Source of the DNA: Anaerolineales bacterium
GTDB lineage: Bacteria > Chloroflexota > Anaerolineae > 4572-78 > J111
Assembly (NCBI GenBank): GCA_015075185.1
Contig: JABTUW010000001.1
Location: 1,922,001-1,986,000, forward strand
Direction: 5' to 3'
DNA length: 64,000 bases
Positions 17,162-26,548 of the stretch are shown here, in pieces; position 1 is the stretch's first letter, and each line of letters opens with the position of its first letter. The notes beneath the pieces are model-generated. The model was not told where the DNA came from. It saw only the letters and a list, made by a program, of their open reading frames with translations, and searched no databases. A program made the position numbers and the translations under genes.

Positions 17162-18478
17162 ATGAAAGTTGCAATTATTGGGGCCGGGGTGGCCGGTCTT
17201 TCAGCCGCTTATGATCTGGCTGGAGCCGGTCATACGGTGACTGTTTTTGAAGCGGCCAGCTACACCGGCGGGCTAGCCGCTGGTTTCAAATCGGCGCGGT
17301 GGGCCTGGCACTTAGAGCATTTCTATCATCACTGGTTTGAGTCGGACAGTGATGTGCTCAATTTGATTAAAGAAATTGGCGCAGGTGACCAGATTTTCTT
17401 TCCCCGCCCCATCACTTCCATTTATGCCGACGGCAAAGTTTACCCCTTCGACAGCCCCCTGCGCATGCTGCTTTTCCCCAAACTGCCGCTGATCCCCAAA
17501 TTACGTTTTGGCCTGGTCGGGCTTTATTTACGCTTAACCAAAAATTGGCAGGCTTTGGAAAAAGAAACAGCCCACCAGTGGCTTAACCGGACCATGGGTG
17601 AAACCGCCTACAAAATCTTGTGGGAACCGTTGTTAGTAGGTAAATTTGGCGATTATTACCGAGAAGTCAATATGGCCTGGTTCTGGGCGCGGATTCACAA
17701 ACGCAGCTATCGCCTGGGTTATTTTGAAGGGGGATTCCAGACCTTTGTAGATATCCTGACCCGTAAAGTTGAGGAACGTGGCGCGGAGATTCGCCTTAAT
17801 GTGGCCACTACCGGGATCACTACCCAGCCGGATGGGTGTTTGCGGGTTCACTTTACCGCTTCATCCTTGGTGAAGGGGGAGAGAGAAGAGACGGATAATG
17901 AAACCTTTGATCGAGTTTTGTTGACCGTTTCCCCGCACCTGGTGAGCCACCTGACCCCTGACCTGCCCCAGGCTTATCTGGCCTCCTTAAAAGAACTCAA
18001 ATCAATGGGGGCAGTGGTAGTGATTTTGGCTCTTAAGCATAAACTCACCGACCAGCATTATTGGATTAACTTGCCTAAGGAAGAGGGTTTTCCCTTTCTG
18101 GCGCTGGTCGAGCACACCAACTTTATTGATCCCCGCCATTATGACGGCGACCATATTGTCTACTGCGGCGATTATTTGCCGCCCGAGCATGAATATTTTT
18201 CCCTGTCCAAAGAAGAACTGCTGGCTCATTTTCTCCCCAGCCTGGCCCGCTTTAACGCCAAATTTGACCCCGGTTGGGTCAAAGAAAGCTGGCTTTTTCG
18301 AGCCAAGTATGCTCAACCTGTGCCGCCGGTCAACCACAGCGCCAACATCCCTCCCCTGGAAACACCCATCCCTGGCCTGTACTGGGCCAGCATGAGCCAG
18401 GTATATCCGTGGGATCGCGGCACTAATTATGCGGTTGAAATTGGACGGCGTGTCGCCCGGCTGATGCTTGAATCGTAA
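17162..18478 (+). CDS. FAD-dependent NAD(P)-binding oxidoreductase (protoporphyrinogen oxidase/amine oxidase-like)
   Basis: A 438-residue flavoprotein with an N-terminal dinucleotide-binding motif (GAGVAGLSAAYDL, residues 7-19) and the GG doublet typical of the amine-oxidase/UDP-galactopyranose mutase superfamily (YTGGLAAG, ~40-47). The C-terminus carries the second FAD contact region (LYWASMSQVYPWDRGTNYA). In other bacteria such proteins are often beside polyprenyl-glycan genes, which fits the flippase-like gene upstream and ugd downstream. SD GGGGAG precedes the ATG. The substrate is not predictable. Confidence 0.85.
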   Translation: MKVAIIGAGVAGLSAAYDLAGAGHTVTVFEAASYTGGLAAGFKSARWAWHLEHFYHHWFESDSDVLNLIKEIGAGDQIFFPRPITSIYADGKVYPFDSPLRMLLFPKLPLIPKLRFGLVGLYLRLTKNWQALEKETAHQWLNRTMGETAYKILWEPLLVGKFGDYYREVNMAWFWARIHKRSYRLGYFEGGFQTFVDILTRKVEERGAEIRLNVATTGITTQPDGCLRVHFTASSLVKGEREETDNETFDRVLLTVSPHLVSHLTPDLPQAYLASLKELKSMGAVVVILALKHKLTDQHYWINLPKEEGFPFLALVEHTNFIDPRHYDGDHIVYCGDYLPPEHEYFSLSKEELLAHFLPSLARFNAKFDPGWVKESWLFRAKYAQPVPPVNHSANIPPLETPIPGLYWASMSQVYPWDRGTNYAVEIGRRVARLMLES

Positions 18479-18505
18479 CTGCTCAGGTGCGATCCACTGA
18501 GCAGG
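18476..18505. repeat. Small hairpin with a 17-bp motif repeated elsewhere
   Basis: CTGCTCA (18479-18485) pairs with TGAGCAG (18498-18504). The stretch TAACTGCTCAGGTGCGA (18476-18492) recurs with one change at 62186-62202. Confidence 0.5.
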
Positions 18506-18618
18506 CTCGTGCCAAAGTGTGTCGTTCCTTTGTGGGACTTTTTGCTTGCTATGAGTACTTTCTCTAACCATTTTCTAACTACTTTCACATCCACTTCCTA
18601 CTTTTCTGGATTAGATTG

Positions 18619-18624
18619 TATAAT
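18619..18624 (+). promoter_or_regulatory. Possible -10 box for ugd
   Basis: A perfect TATAAT, ~100 bp before the ugd start; no convincing -35 box at the right distance. Confidence 0.35.
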
Positions 18625-18725
18625 AGGAATTGAGCTAATCCAATCAACTCCAAACACGTCTGGGTGTCGGCCCGAAGCAGGCTGACCCCGCAATATATCG
18701 TTTTTACCACAGAAAGGGATCACTC

Positions 18726-20036
18726 ATGCGTAATATTACCGTTATAGGCACGGGCTATGTCGGCTTGGTTACCGGCACCGGTTTTGCCGATTTAGGCAAC
18801 AGAGTTTGCTGTTTGGATATTGACGAAAACAAAATAGAGATGCTTAAGGCGGGCGAGGTGCCGATTTTTGAGCCTGGCCTGCAAGAGATGATTCATCGCA
18901 ATGTGCAGGCCAATCGCCTGTTTTTTACAACCAGTTACGAAGAGGCGCTCTCCCAGGCCGAGTTTGTTTTTATTGCTGTCGGTACACCCGAAGGCGTTGA
19001 TGGCGAAGCTGATCTCAAATATGTGGGCCAGGCCGCCAAAACCGTGGCCGAAACGATGCGGCGTCCCTTGATCATTGTCAATAAAAGCACAGTGCCGGTC
19101 GGCACGGGCGACTGGGTGGCTGATATTATCCGCACGCACCAGCCGGAGCCAATTGATTTTGCTGTAGTCTCCAATCCCGAGTTTCTGCGCGAGGGTTCGG
19201 CTATCCTGGATTTCACCGCCCCGGATCGGATTGTGCTTGGCTCACTGAATAAAGAGGCCGCCAATAAAGTGGCCGAACTGTACCTGAGCCTGCGCTCGCG
19301 TATTATTATCACCGATTTGCGTACCGCCGAAATGATCAAGTATGCCTCCAACGCCTTTCTGGCCACCCGTATCTCCTTCATCAACGAAATCGCTAACATT
19401 TGTGAACGTCTGGGCGCGGATGTCAAAGAGGTAGCTACCGGCATGGGCTATGACAAGCGCATCGGTCACTATTTTTTGGATGCCGGGGTAGGCTATGGCG
19501 GCTCCTGTTTCCCCAAAGATGTCAAGGCGCTGGCTCACATGGCTACCACCCATGGCAACCATCCCCAACTGCTCAAAGCGGTGATGGACATCAATCAGTA
19601 CCAGCGTATTCACGTCATCCAGAAGCTGCGCGACCTGCTAGGGCAGCGCCTCAATGGTAAAGTGATTGGGCTGCTGGGGCTGGCCTTCAAACCCAATACC
19701 GACGATATGCGCGAAGCTCCTGCGGCAGAAATTGGCCGGGCCCTGCTGCGCGAGAATGCCCTTGTTAAGGGCTACGATCCCGAAGCGATGAATGTGGCTG
19801 CCAAAATGCTGCCCAATTTGCAACTGGCTGAGGATGCCTATGACCTGGCTAAAGATTGCGATGCGCTGATTTTATTGACCGAGTGGAACGAATTTAAAAA
19901 TCTGGACATGCCTCGAATTAGAGAATTAATGCGCCAGCCCATCTTTATTGATGGTCGCAACCTGTATGAGCCTGAGATAATGACCCGGTGCGGCTTTATT
20001 TATCGAGGTGTGGGCCGGGGCTATCAGACTTCTTAA
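18726..20036 (+). CDS. ugd: UDP-glucose 6-dehydrogenase
   Basis: It oxidises UDP-glucose to UDP-glucuronate with two NAD+, supplying precursor for acidic polysaccharide. The 436-residue protein has the Rossmann motif GTGYVGL (residues 8-14), catalytic Lys205 ([11 protein letters not shown]) and nucleophile Cys261 (GGSCFPKD), plus a C-terminal UDP-binding domain. Length and motif order match the family. SD AAAGGGA precedes the ATG. A hairpin terminator follows at 20131. It is consistent with the envelope-glycan genes on both sides. Confidence 0.96.
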   Translation: MRNITVIGTGYVGLVTGTGFADLGNRVCCLDIDENKIEMLKAGEVPIFEPGLQEMIHRNVQANRLFFTTSYEEALSQAEFVFIAVGTPEGVDGEADLKYVGQAAKTVAETMRRPLIIVNKSTVPVGTGDWVADIIRTHQPEPIDFAVVSNPEFLREGSAILDFTAPDRIVLGSLNKEAANKVAELYLSLRSRIIITDLRTAEMIKYASNAFLATRISFINEIANICERLGADVKEVATGMGYDKRIGHYFLDAGVGYGGSCFPKDVKALAHMATTHGNHPQLLKAVMDINQYQRIHVIQKLRDLLGQRLNGKVIGLLGLAFKPNTDDMREAPAAEIGRALLRENALVKGYDPEAMNVAAKMLPNLQLAEDAYDLAKDCDALILLTEWNEFKNLDMPRIRELMRQPIFIDGRNLYEPEIMTRCGFIYRGVGRGYQTS

Positions 20037-20130
20037 GCACAATCTTGTTCCCTAATCCTGTCCTGCCTCTAAGAGACTTCGGCTCAGCCAAGTCGAAGGC
20101 TCGTTGGTTATAAGGTGGCGCTGATAGGAT

Positions 20131-20159
20131 AAAAGGCATGGTGCTTTGCCATGCCTTTT
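20131..20159. terminator. Terminator after ugd
   Basis: Stem AAAAGGCATGG / CCATGCCTTTT around a 7-nt loop, symmetric enough to work on either strand. Confidence 0.88.
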
Positions 20160-20199
20160 ATCGTATGATAAAGGTTAATCCACTGCTCGGAAAATTCGC

Positions 20200-21438
20200 A
20201 TGAAGATTCGATCCGTCACTGCATTCACTAACGTCACTTGGCCGCTTGACGAAGGTACCATCGCCGGGATAGCGCGTTTCCTTACCGATTCCCGCCTGCG
20301 CTTTGGGGAGGCCAGCATCGAAGTTCAAACGGTTCGCCTGGCAACCCCGCCGTTTCTGGATGTCATTGGCGATCCTGACCCGGCAGTGTTGGTTGAGTTT
20401 GCCCGCACCCTGGAAGAATTGGCTACTAAATACAAAATTGATTATGTCTCCATCGGTCCAGTCGTCGCCACAACACCGCTGGCCCTGCTCATGTCTATTC
20501 ATGCCCTGCCGGAATTGATTGCCCAGACGGAAAAAATTTTCTCCGGAGTTCTTTTTGCCGCCGATAACAGCGGTCTCAATCTGGCGGCCGCGCATGCTTT
20601 TGCCCAAACTGTTTCTAAAGTGGCCCAAGCCACGCCCAACGGCTTTGGCAATCTCCGCCTGGCAGCGCTGGCTAATGTACCATCCGGCGTACCCTTTTTC
20701 CCGGCGGCGTATCACCAGGGCGGCTCTGTTTATTTTGCCATTGCCACCGAAGCGGCCGACCTGGCGGTGAACGCTTTCAATCGCGCCCGCTCGCTCACCG
20801 AGGCCCGTAAACGTCTGCTCCTGGCCATCGAAGCTGCCGCTGCCGAAATCCTGGACGTAGTAGACGGTCTGGTAGACGACCATCAGTGGCGGTTCAAAGG
20901 GATAGATTTCTCACTGGCCCCCTTTCCCGATCAAGCGAGAAGCATTGCCGCAGCCATTGAAAGCCTGGGGGTAGATGCTTTTGGCGGCAGCGGCACGGTG
21001 TTTGCCACCGCGTTCCTGACCCAGGCTATTCGTCAGGCAAATATTCCCCACACCGGTTTCTCCGGAGTGATGCTGCCCGTGCTGGAAGATGAAATCCTGG
21101 CCCAACGCGCCGCCGAGGGCCGCTTCAGCGTCAACGATTTGCTGCTCTATTCGGCGGTATGCGGGACCGGACTTGATACCGTACCTATTCCCGGCACTAC
21201 CAGCCCCGACGAAATTGCTGCCATTTTTCTAGACATGGCGACGTTGGCCGTGGCGCTGAACAAACCGCTCACTGCCCGGTTGATGCCCATCCCGGGCCTG
21301 GCCGTCGGCGAAAAAGTCACTTTTGACTTTGAGTACTTTGCCAGCAGCCGGGTCCTGCCTGTCAAGAATCTGGGCGCAGCTCGACTTTTTCAGAAAAGCT
21401 CCTTTTTCAATTTGACTTCTAACAAGCCGCGCCATTAG
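20200..21438 (+). CDS. DUF711 family protein
   Basis: A 412-residue protein matching the DUF711 (PFL-like) family by overall pattern: MKIRSVTAFTNV at the start, DYVSIGPV (~84-91), FGGSGTVFATAFLT and VCGTGLDTVPIPG near the C-terminal third. No biochemical role is established for the family, which is distantly related to glycyl-radical enzyme folds. It is cytoplasmic, with no signal or membrane segment. The ATG has only a weak SD (CGGAAAA). It converges on the metalloenzyme gene 17 bp away. Confidence 0.8.
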   Translation: MKIRSVTAFTNVTWPLDEGTIAGIARFLTDSRLRFGEASIEVQTVRLATPPFLDVIGDPDPAVLVEFARTLEELATKYKIDYVSIGPVVATTPLALLMSIHALPELIAQTEKIFSGVLFAADNSGLNLAAAHAFAQTVSKVAQATPNGFGNLRLAALANVPSGVPFFPAAYHQGGSVYFAIATEAADLAVNAFNRARSLTEARKRLLLAIEAAAAEILDVVDGLVDDHQWRFKGIDFSLAPFPDQARSIAAAIESLGVDAFGGSGTVFATAFLTQAIRQANIPHTGFSGVMLPVLEDEILAQRAAEGRFSVNDLLLYSAVCGTGLDTVPIPGTTSPDEIAAIFLDMATLAVALNKPLTARLMPIPGLAVGEKVTFDFEYFASSRVLPVKNLGAARLFQKSSFFNLTSNKPRH

Positions 21439-21455
21439 CTATCTGCATATCCGAG

Positions 21456-22370
21456 TTATTCAGACAGGTAAGCCAGAATAGCCGGTTTAATATCCACCAG
21501 CGAGTGCAGGTGAGGAGTCATCTGCTGAAATCCGGCCCCGGCCAGGAGGGTCAGGCTGGGGTTGGTGGTGTGTTTAGACGTGGTCCAATCCTCAAAGTTG
21601 CCGTGATCGCTGACCACCATGAGCAGCGAATTAGCGTAATCCAACCGCTCCAAAACCCCGGCCAAAAAGTCGTCAAGCATCTTCAGCACCTTCAACGCTT
21701 CCTCGCGCTCCATTCTGTGCCCCACCAAATCCGAGTACCAGAATTCAAAAAAGGTCAGGGTGTGCTCCCTGGCCAGCGCGGCCAACTGGGCGCCGGCTTG
21801 TCGAACCGTGAGCGGCGGCAGGCTGAAATCAGGTTCCGGCCAAAAATCGTTGCTAAACAAAGCCGAAACTGCTCGGCCTTGGCGCAAATCCTCGCCGCTG
21901 CGCAGTTTTAGCCCGGCCAAATAAGCGGCCTGGGTATTGGCGCTCAAGCGGCCCTTGCCCCGCTGCACCCGGTCCAAAAAGCGGACCGGATAGGCATTGG
22001 CATAGGCCACCGGCCGGCCGGCCTGGAGTAATTCTTTAAAGATGCTTTCCTGGGCCAGCATATCACGCAGCGTTGGGTTGGGATACGGGCCGTAATGTTC
22101 GCCCAGCACCGCCGCAGCGTTACGCCCGGTTAAAATCGTGGTCTGTCCTGTCGCCGATTGGGGCAGACCCGACACGCTCAACTGCGCATCCAGCCCTAAT
22201 AAAGCCGCTTGGCCAGTCACCGTACCGGCGGCCTCGCGGGTCAGGTGGGATATGCCCAACAGGCTGCTCAACGTAGGCAGCTCGACGTGCATAAACGGGT
22301 TGGCCTCGGGGTCCGCATCCCCGAGGCCAACTCCGTCCAGAAAGATAACGATGATGCGCTTCATTACCAT
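21456..22370 (-). CDS. Metalloenzyme of the phosphopentomutase/alkaline phosphatase superfamily
   Basis: A 304-residue protein with the superfamily metal sites: DGVGLGD at residues ~10-16 (first metal Asp), SATGQTTILTGRNAA around 70-84 (probable Thr nucleophile region) and VVSDHGNFED near 256-265 with His and Asp ligands, then SKHTTNP. It is shorter than phosphopentomutase or iPGM and probably lacks their full cap domain. It may be a phosphatase or phosphotransferase; the substrate is unknown. Two in-frame ATGs (22370 and 22364) are possible and neither has a clear SD. A heptamer hairpin separates it from the upstream methyltransferase end. Confidence 0.78.
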   Translation of the reverse strand: MVMKRIIVIFLDGVGLGDADPEANPFMHVELPTLSSLLGISHLTREAAGTVTGQAALLGLDAQLSVSGLPQSATGQTTILTGRNAAAVLGEHYGPYPNPTLRDMLAQESIFKELLQAGRPVAYANAYPVRFLDRVQRGKGRLSANTQAAYLAGLKLRSGEDLRQGRAVSALFSNDFWPEPDFSLPPLTVRQAGAQLAALAREHTLTFFEFWYSDLVGHRMEREEALKVLKMLDDFLAGVLERLDYANSLLMVVSDHGNFEDWTTSKHTTNPSLTLLAGAGFQQMTPHLHSLVDIKPAILAYLSE

Positions 22371-22390
22371 TTCAGGTGGTAGATAACGGG

Positions 22391-22464
22391 GAGTAGGGAG
22401 TAAGGAGTAGGAAGTAGGGTCGCTAATACCCCTATTCCTTACTCCCTACTTCTTACTCCCTATT
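22391..22464. repeat. Inverted pair of heptamer tracts (AGTAGGG family)
   Basis: AGTAGGG, AGTAAGG, AGTAGGA, AGTAGGG, then a short spacer and the complementary CTATTCC, TTACTCC, CTACTTC, TTACTCC, CTATTC. The arms can fold into a long imperfect hairpin. The stop codon of the methyltransferase gene (22460-22462) lies inside it. Confidence 0.9.
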
Positions 22465-23011
22465 CAGAAATCTTGACCGTGATCTCCAACCCCTGCCCCA
22501 CCGGCACGGTGACACTTTCCAGGTTTGGATGGTTTTGGACGTAGGTGGTGTAATCGGACAGGTCGTTTTCGTGCGCGACCACTTTATCGGCCACCACCAT
22601 CGAGCCGACATTCATTCGCTTGTAAACCACATCAAAATAGGTTTCGTACTGGCCGTAATCGCCGTCAATAAAGAGCAGGTCAACCGGCTCGCTGCGCTGG
22701 CGGAGCAGCTCGCGTGCATCGCCAACCAAAACCTCGACTGATTCGACCAAGTTGGCTTTGGCCAGGTTGGCTTGGGTTTCCGCAGCTTTAGCGGAGTCAA
22801 TTTCACAGGTAATCACCTTGCCGCCGGTCACCGAGGCGGCGTAGGCCAGCCAGAGGGTGGAATAGCCAGGCCCGCTGCCAACTTCCACCATGGTTTTGGC
22901 TTTGTTAGAAATGGCTAAAATAGACAAAAACTTGGCCGAATCGGGGTCCATAATGCCTTTGGCGGAGCGCATCTCCAATTCGGCCAGCGTGTCGAATAAT
23001 TCTTGTTCCAT
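22460..23011 (-). CDS. SAM-dependent O-methyltransferase
   Basis: A 183-residue class I methyltransferase of the caffeoyl-CoA/catechol O-methyltransferase type (family 3). Motif I is VEVGSGPGYSTLWLA (residues ~42-56), an acidic SAM-ribose contact follows (ITCEID), and the metal-binding pattern LLFIDGDYGQY lies near 111-121. SD AGGGAGA precedes the ATG. The substrate is unknown. The TAG stop is provided by the adjacent heptamer repeat tract, so the last residues may differ from relatives. Confidence 0.86.
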   Translation of the reverse strand: MEQELFDTLAELEMRSAKGIMDPDSAKFLSILAISNKAKTMVEVGSGPGYSTLWLAYAASVTGGKVITCEIDSAKAAETQANLAKANLVESVEVLVGDARELLRQRSEPVDLLFIDGDYGQYETYFDVVYKRMNVGSMVVADKVVAHENDLSDYTTYVQNHPNLESVTVPVGQGLEITVKISE

Positions 23012-23042
23012 TCAAATCTCCCTTGAAAATAACTTGTTTATA

Positions 23043-23090
23043 GTAGCGACTTCAGTCGCTGACAACCCGGACGACTAAAGTCGTCACTAC
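23043..23090. repeat. Pair of small palindromes with GACT-AGTC core
   Basis: AGCGACTTCAGTCGCT and GACGACTAAAGTCGTC, each nearly palindromic, 10 bp apart and themselves related in inverse orientation (GTAGCGAC... / ...GTCACTAC). They lie downstream of the nuo operon with no gene nearby. Confidence 0.7.
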
Positions 23091-23250
23091 GAACAATTTT
23101 TATCGTCGGTGTCGTCCCTAGGGACTGTCCAACTCCTTCAAAAATAGTAGCCGGTAGTCAGATGTCAGTCCGTAGAATACCTTTACGGTATAGTCAGATA
23201 GGTTCTACGGCCCTGCAACTTTGCTACCCTGCTACCATTAATAGATAAAA

Positions 23251-23270
23251 AAGGCCGGGAGTCCCGGCCT
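23251..23270 (-). terminator. Terminator of the nuo operon
   Basis: Minus-strand stem AGGCCGGGA / TCCCGGCCT followed by six Ts, 24 bp after the nuoN stop. Confidence 0.93.
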
Positions 23271-23293
23271 CTGTCGTAAAGACCACCGCTGTT

Positions 23294-24787
23294 TTAGAAG
23301 TTGGCGGCTAAAATCTGGGCTGAGTTATTGGCCAGGTCAATAAAGGGTTGGCCGTATAGGGCGATCAGCAGAGTCATCGCCAGCGTCAGCGCGACCAGGC
23401 CACCCATCACCAGGCCAGGGCGAATGGGTGACTCGTCCGGCCCCTGGGCAAAAAAGACCAGCCGGGCTACCCCAAAGTAGTAGTAAACGGAGATGACGCT
23501 GTTGAGAATACCAATCCCTGCCAGCACGTAAAGTCCCTGGTTGATCGCCGCGCCAAAGACAAACAACTTGCCCATAAAGCCGCCCGTCGGGGGGATGCCG
23601 ATGAGGGAGAGGAAGAAAATCAGCAGGGCAATGCTCAAAAAGGGCGAGCGGCGGATCAGGCCGGCGTAGTCAGAGATGTTGGCCGTCCCCATTTTATTTT
23701 CCAAGATAATGGCGACGGTAAAGACGCCCAGGTTGGTGAAGAGATAGGCAAAGAGATAGAGCAGAATGCCGTTTACCCCGTCAAAGCTGCCGCTTGATTG
23801 GCTGTTCCATGCAGCCAGACCAATCAGCATGTAGCCGGCCTGGGCAATACTGGAGTAGGCCAGCATCCGTTTCATATTGGTCTGCCACAGGGCTACCAGG
23901 TTGCCCACAGTCATTGTCAGAATGGCAATCAGTGAGAGGATAATGGTCCAATTGACGCTGTAAGCCGGCAGAGCCACGGTGAAGACCCGGATGAGCACGG
24001 CTATCCCGGCGGCTTTCGGCCCAACCGAGAGGAAGGCCGTGACCGGGGTGGGCGCACCCTCATAGGCGTCCGGCGACCACTGGTGGAAGGGGACCAGGGC
24101 AATTTTGAAGCCAAAGCCGGTCAAAATCATCACGACCGTCCCGACCACCAGCAGCGGGCTGACCGGGGCGTCGGACAAGGTGCTGGCAATGGTTGCCAGG
24201 TCAACGCTGCCGGTGAGACCGTACAGCAGCGAAAAGCCATACAACATCACTCCGGAAGCAACGGCCCCATAGATAAAATATTTAAGAGCGGCTTCGGTGG
24301 AGCGATTATCCTGGCGCAGGTAGCCGGTCAGAATATAGCTGGTGATGGAGAGAAATTCGAGGGCCAGGTAAATCATGATCAGGTTAGTGGCGGCGGAGAG
24401 CAGCATCAGGCTCAGACCGGCCAACATGGTCAAGATGTAAAATTCACCTCGGAACGGGGTGCGGGCGTTGATATATTCTACGGCGCTCAGACCGACCAGG
24501 GCAATGGTCAGCGCGGCCAGCACTTTGAAGAACAGGGCCATTGTATCCACGGCCAGCATCGGCACAAAGTTCCCGGCATCAGTCGCGATACCGTAAGTAT
24601 TGCTGGCAGCTCCGGCCCACCAGACATACATTGTCGCTGCCAGGGCAAGGATCGAGCCGGCAACCGCCAGCCAGGGCAAAATCACGCCGCTTCTCTGGTC
24701 ACCTTTCCATAGAATATCCAGGGTGAGCAGGGCAAAAGCGACAACAGTGATGATAATTTCCGGTAAAAGCAGCAGTACATCGTTCAA
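23294..24787 (-). CDS. nuoN: NADH-quinone oxidoreductase subunit N
   Basis: Antiporter-like membrane subunit of complex I, 497 residues with about 14 membrane helices, one of three proton-pumping channels. The broken helix region and key lysine neighbourhoods are recognisable (KAAGIAVLIR, FGFKIALVPFHQWSPDAYEGAPTP in two parts). The TTG at 24787 is chosen over an in-frame upstream start at 24832 because a full AGGAGG lies 7-12 nt before it; the upstream extension looks non-membrane and unrelated. It is the last gene of the nuo operon and ends in a strong terminator. Confidence 0.95.
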   Translation of the reverse strand: MNDVLLLLPEIIITVVAFALLTLDILWKGDQRSGVILPWLAVAGSILALAATMYVWWAGAASNTYGIATDAGNFVPMLAVDTMALFFKVLAALTIALVGLSAVEYINARTPFRGEFYILTMLAGLSLMLLSAATNLIMIYLALEFLSITSYILTGYLRQDNRSTEAALKYFIYGAVASGVMLYGFSLLYGLTGSVDLATIASTLSDAPVSPLLVVGTVVMILTGFGFKIALVPFHQWSPDAYEGAPTPVTAFLSVGPKAAGIAVLIRVFTVALPAYSVNWTIILSLIAILTMTVGNLVALWQTNMKRMLAYSSIAQAGYMLIGLAAWNSQSSGSFDGVNGILLYLFAYLFTNLGVFTVAIILENKMGTANISDYAGLIRRSPFLSIALLIFFLSLIGIPPTGGFMGKLFVFGAAINQGLYVLAGIGILNSVISVYYYFGVARLVFFAQGPDESPIRPGLVMGGLVALTLAMTLLIALYGQPFIDLANNSAQILAANF

Positions 24788-24853
24788 GGTTAACCTCCTG
24801 CGGTTAACGTAGGCGTAAACACGGTAGGTCAAGCTTAAGCTTGACCTGCTTAA

Positions 24854-26419
24854 TTAGCGCAACGCTCCCAGAATCAGCACGCTGGTGGCGTTGATGGTGT
24901 TCAACAGGAAGGACGGCCAAATGCCGATAAGAATCATCCCAATCAGGAGCGGGGCCATCGTGACCAGCTCAAAGGGAGCCATATCCTCGGCAAAGGCCCA
25001 GCCATCGGGATGCTGTTCATCCCTTTTGTGGAACAGGTTATGCCACTTATGCTCGTTGAACTCGCCCAGGAAGACAAACTGGATGATCTTGTACAGAATG
25101 TAAGCGGCGGTCAGGACAATGGCGATGATGCCGACGATAGCAAAGGCGGGCATAATGTGGAACGCGCCCCGAAAAACCAGGAACTCACTGATAAAGCCGG
25201 CCAAGCCCGGCAAACCCAATGAGGCAAAGGCCGTGACCATCATCACCGCGTAATAGACCGGCAGCTTGGCCGACAGGCCGCCAAAGGCTTTCAAATCACG
25301 GGTATGGGTGCGCTCGTAAATGACGCCGACCAGGAAGAACAGGCCGCCCGTAATCAGGCCGTGATTGACCATTTGCAGCACCGCGCCGTTCAAGGCGATG
25401 GCCCGGCTGTCTTCGACCGCTACCGATGTGTCAGGGTAGAAAGCGACGGCAGCAGCCAACCCCAGGATAAAGTAGCCCATGTGGCTGACGGAGGAGTAAG
25501 CGATCAGCCGCTTCAAATCCCACTGGGCCAGGCTGACCAGCGCCCCATAAATCATGCTGATGATGCCCAGGGTGGCGACGATGTAGGCCATATTCTGGAA
25601 CACGGTCGGGAAGAAGGGAATGAGGATGCGGACCATGCCGTAGCCACCCAGTTTTAACAGGATAGCAGCCAGAATGACCGAACCTGCGGTAGGGGCGGCG
25701 GTATGGGCATCGGGCAGCCAGGTGTGGAAGGGCCAGAGCGGGACTTTGATGGCAAAGGCGATAAAGATGGCCCAAAAGGCGGTCGTCGCCAGGGCCAGGT
25801 TGCCGGCCAGGGGCGCTCTGGTCGCAATTTCAGGGATTTGCCATGAACCGGTGTTGAGATAGATGGCGATGAAGGCCAGCAGCATGGCCACCGAACCGAC
25901 CAGGGTATAGATAAAGAACTTGATGGCCGAGTATTGGGGCCGGTCTTTGGGCAAGCCCCAGATGCCGATGAGCAAAAACATCGGGACCAGCCCAATCTCC
26001 CAGAAGAAGTAGAAGAGAACGAGGTCGAGGGCAACGAAGACGCCGAGCATGCCCATTTCCAGGACCAAGAACAGGGCAAAAAACTCCTTGACCCGCTTGT
26101 GGATGGTCCGCGCCGAGTACCACAGCGAGAGGGTGGTCATCAGAGTGGTCAGGACGACCAGCGGCAGGCTCAGGCCGTCAACGCCCATGTGATAGCGCAC
26201 CCCAATGGCCGGGATCCAGGCTGCGTCTTCAACGGCAAAGTAATCGCCGGAGTCGTTATAGAAGGACCACAACATGAACGAAAGGATTAAGGGGATAAGG
26301 CTGATCACAACCGAGAAATTTTTGATCAGCTTTTCCTGGCTGCCAGGAATAAACATGACGATAATTGCGCCTAATAAGGGGATAAACGTAATTAAACTCA
26401 GATAGGGTACTGTTTCCAT
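24854..26419 (-). CDS. nuoM: NADH-quinone oxidoreductase subunit M
   Basis: Antiporter-like complex I subunit, 521 residues, about 14 helices. The conserved Glu/Lys channel region is seen (FAIKVPLWPFHTWLPDAH near residues ~214-231; LLKLGGYGMVRI). ATG at 26419 is used, with SD AAGGAGAAG; the open frame extends 21 codons further, but that part is read from a heptamer repeat tract and is not family-like. It follows nuoL after a 17-bp hairpin and the repeat tract, so the operon's internal spacer here is unusually structured. Confidence 0.95.
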   Translation of the reverse strand: METVPYLSLITFIPLLGAIIVMFIPGSQEKLIKNFSVVISLIPLILSFMLWSFYNDSGDYFAVEDAAWIPAIGVRYHMGVDGLSLPLVVLTTLMTTLSLWYSARTIHKRVKEFFALFLVLEMGMLGVFVALDLVLFYFFWEIGLVPMFLLIGIWGLPKDRPQYSAIKFFIYTLVGSVAMLLAFIAIYLNTGSWQIPEIATRAPLAGNLALATTAFWAIFIAFAIKVPLWPFHTWLPDAHTAAPTAGSVILAAILLKLGGYGMVRILIPFFPTVFQNMAYIVATLGIISMIYGALVSLAQWDLKRLIAYSSVSHMGYFILGLAAAVAFYPDTSVAVEDSRAIALNGAVLQMVNHGLITGGLFFLVGVIYERTHTRDLKAFGGLSAKLPVYYAVMMVTAFASLGLPGLAGFISEFLVFRGAFHIMPAFAIVGIIAIVLTAAYILYKIIQFVFLGEFNEHKWHNLFHKRDEQHPDGWAFAEDMAPFELVTMAPLLIGMILIGIWPSFLLNTINATSVLILGALR

Positions 26420-26443
26420 CAGGATTGCTTCTCCTTCAAAAAT

Positions 26444-26473
26444 AGTAGACAGTAGTCGGTAGACAGTAGACAG
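26444..26473. repeat. Heptamer tract (AGTAGAC family) between nuoL and nuoM
   Basis: AGTAGAC, AGTAGTC, GGTAGAC, AGTAGAC in exact 7-bp phase. Confidence 0.88.
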
Positions 26474-26487
26474 GGATAGCACATTCC

Positions 26488-26524
26488 TTATCTTGTTCCC
26501 AAACCCAGTTTGGGAACAAGATAA
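26488..26524. repeat. Perfect 17-bp inverted repeat inside the nuo operon
   Basis: TTATCTTGTTCCCAAAC and its exact complement, separated by three bases. There is no long T-run beyond the stem on the minus strand, so it could be a processing or stability stem or a small mobile palindrome. Confidence 0.9.
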
Positions 26525-26548
26525 CAGGCTCTAAGGTGCCAGCTTGTC

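Noticed and set aside
24083..24712. Plus-strand open frame of 209 codons opposite nuoN
   Set aside because: Antisense shadow; Gln/Gly/His-rich composition typical of reversed membrane-protein genes.
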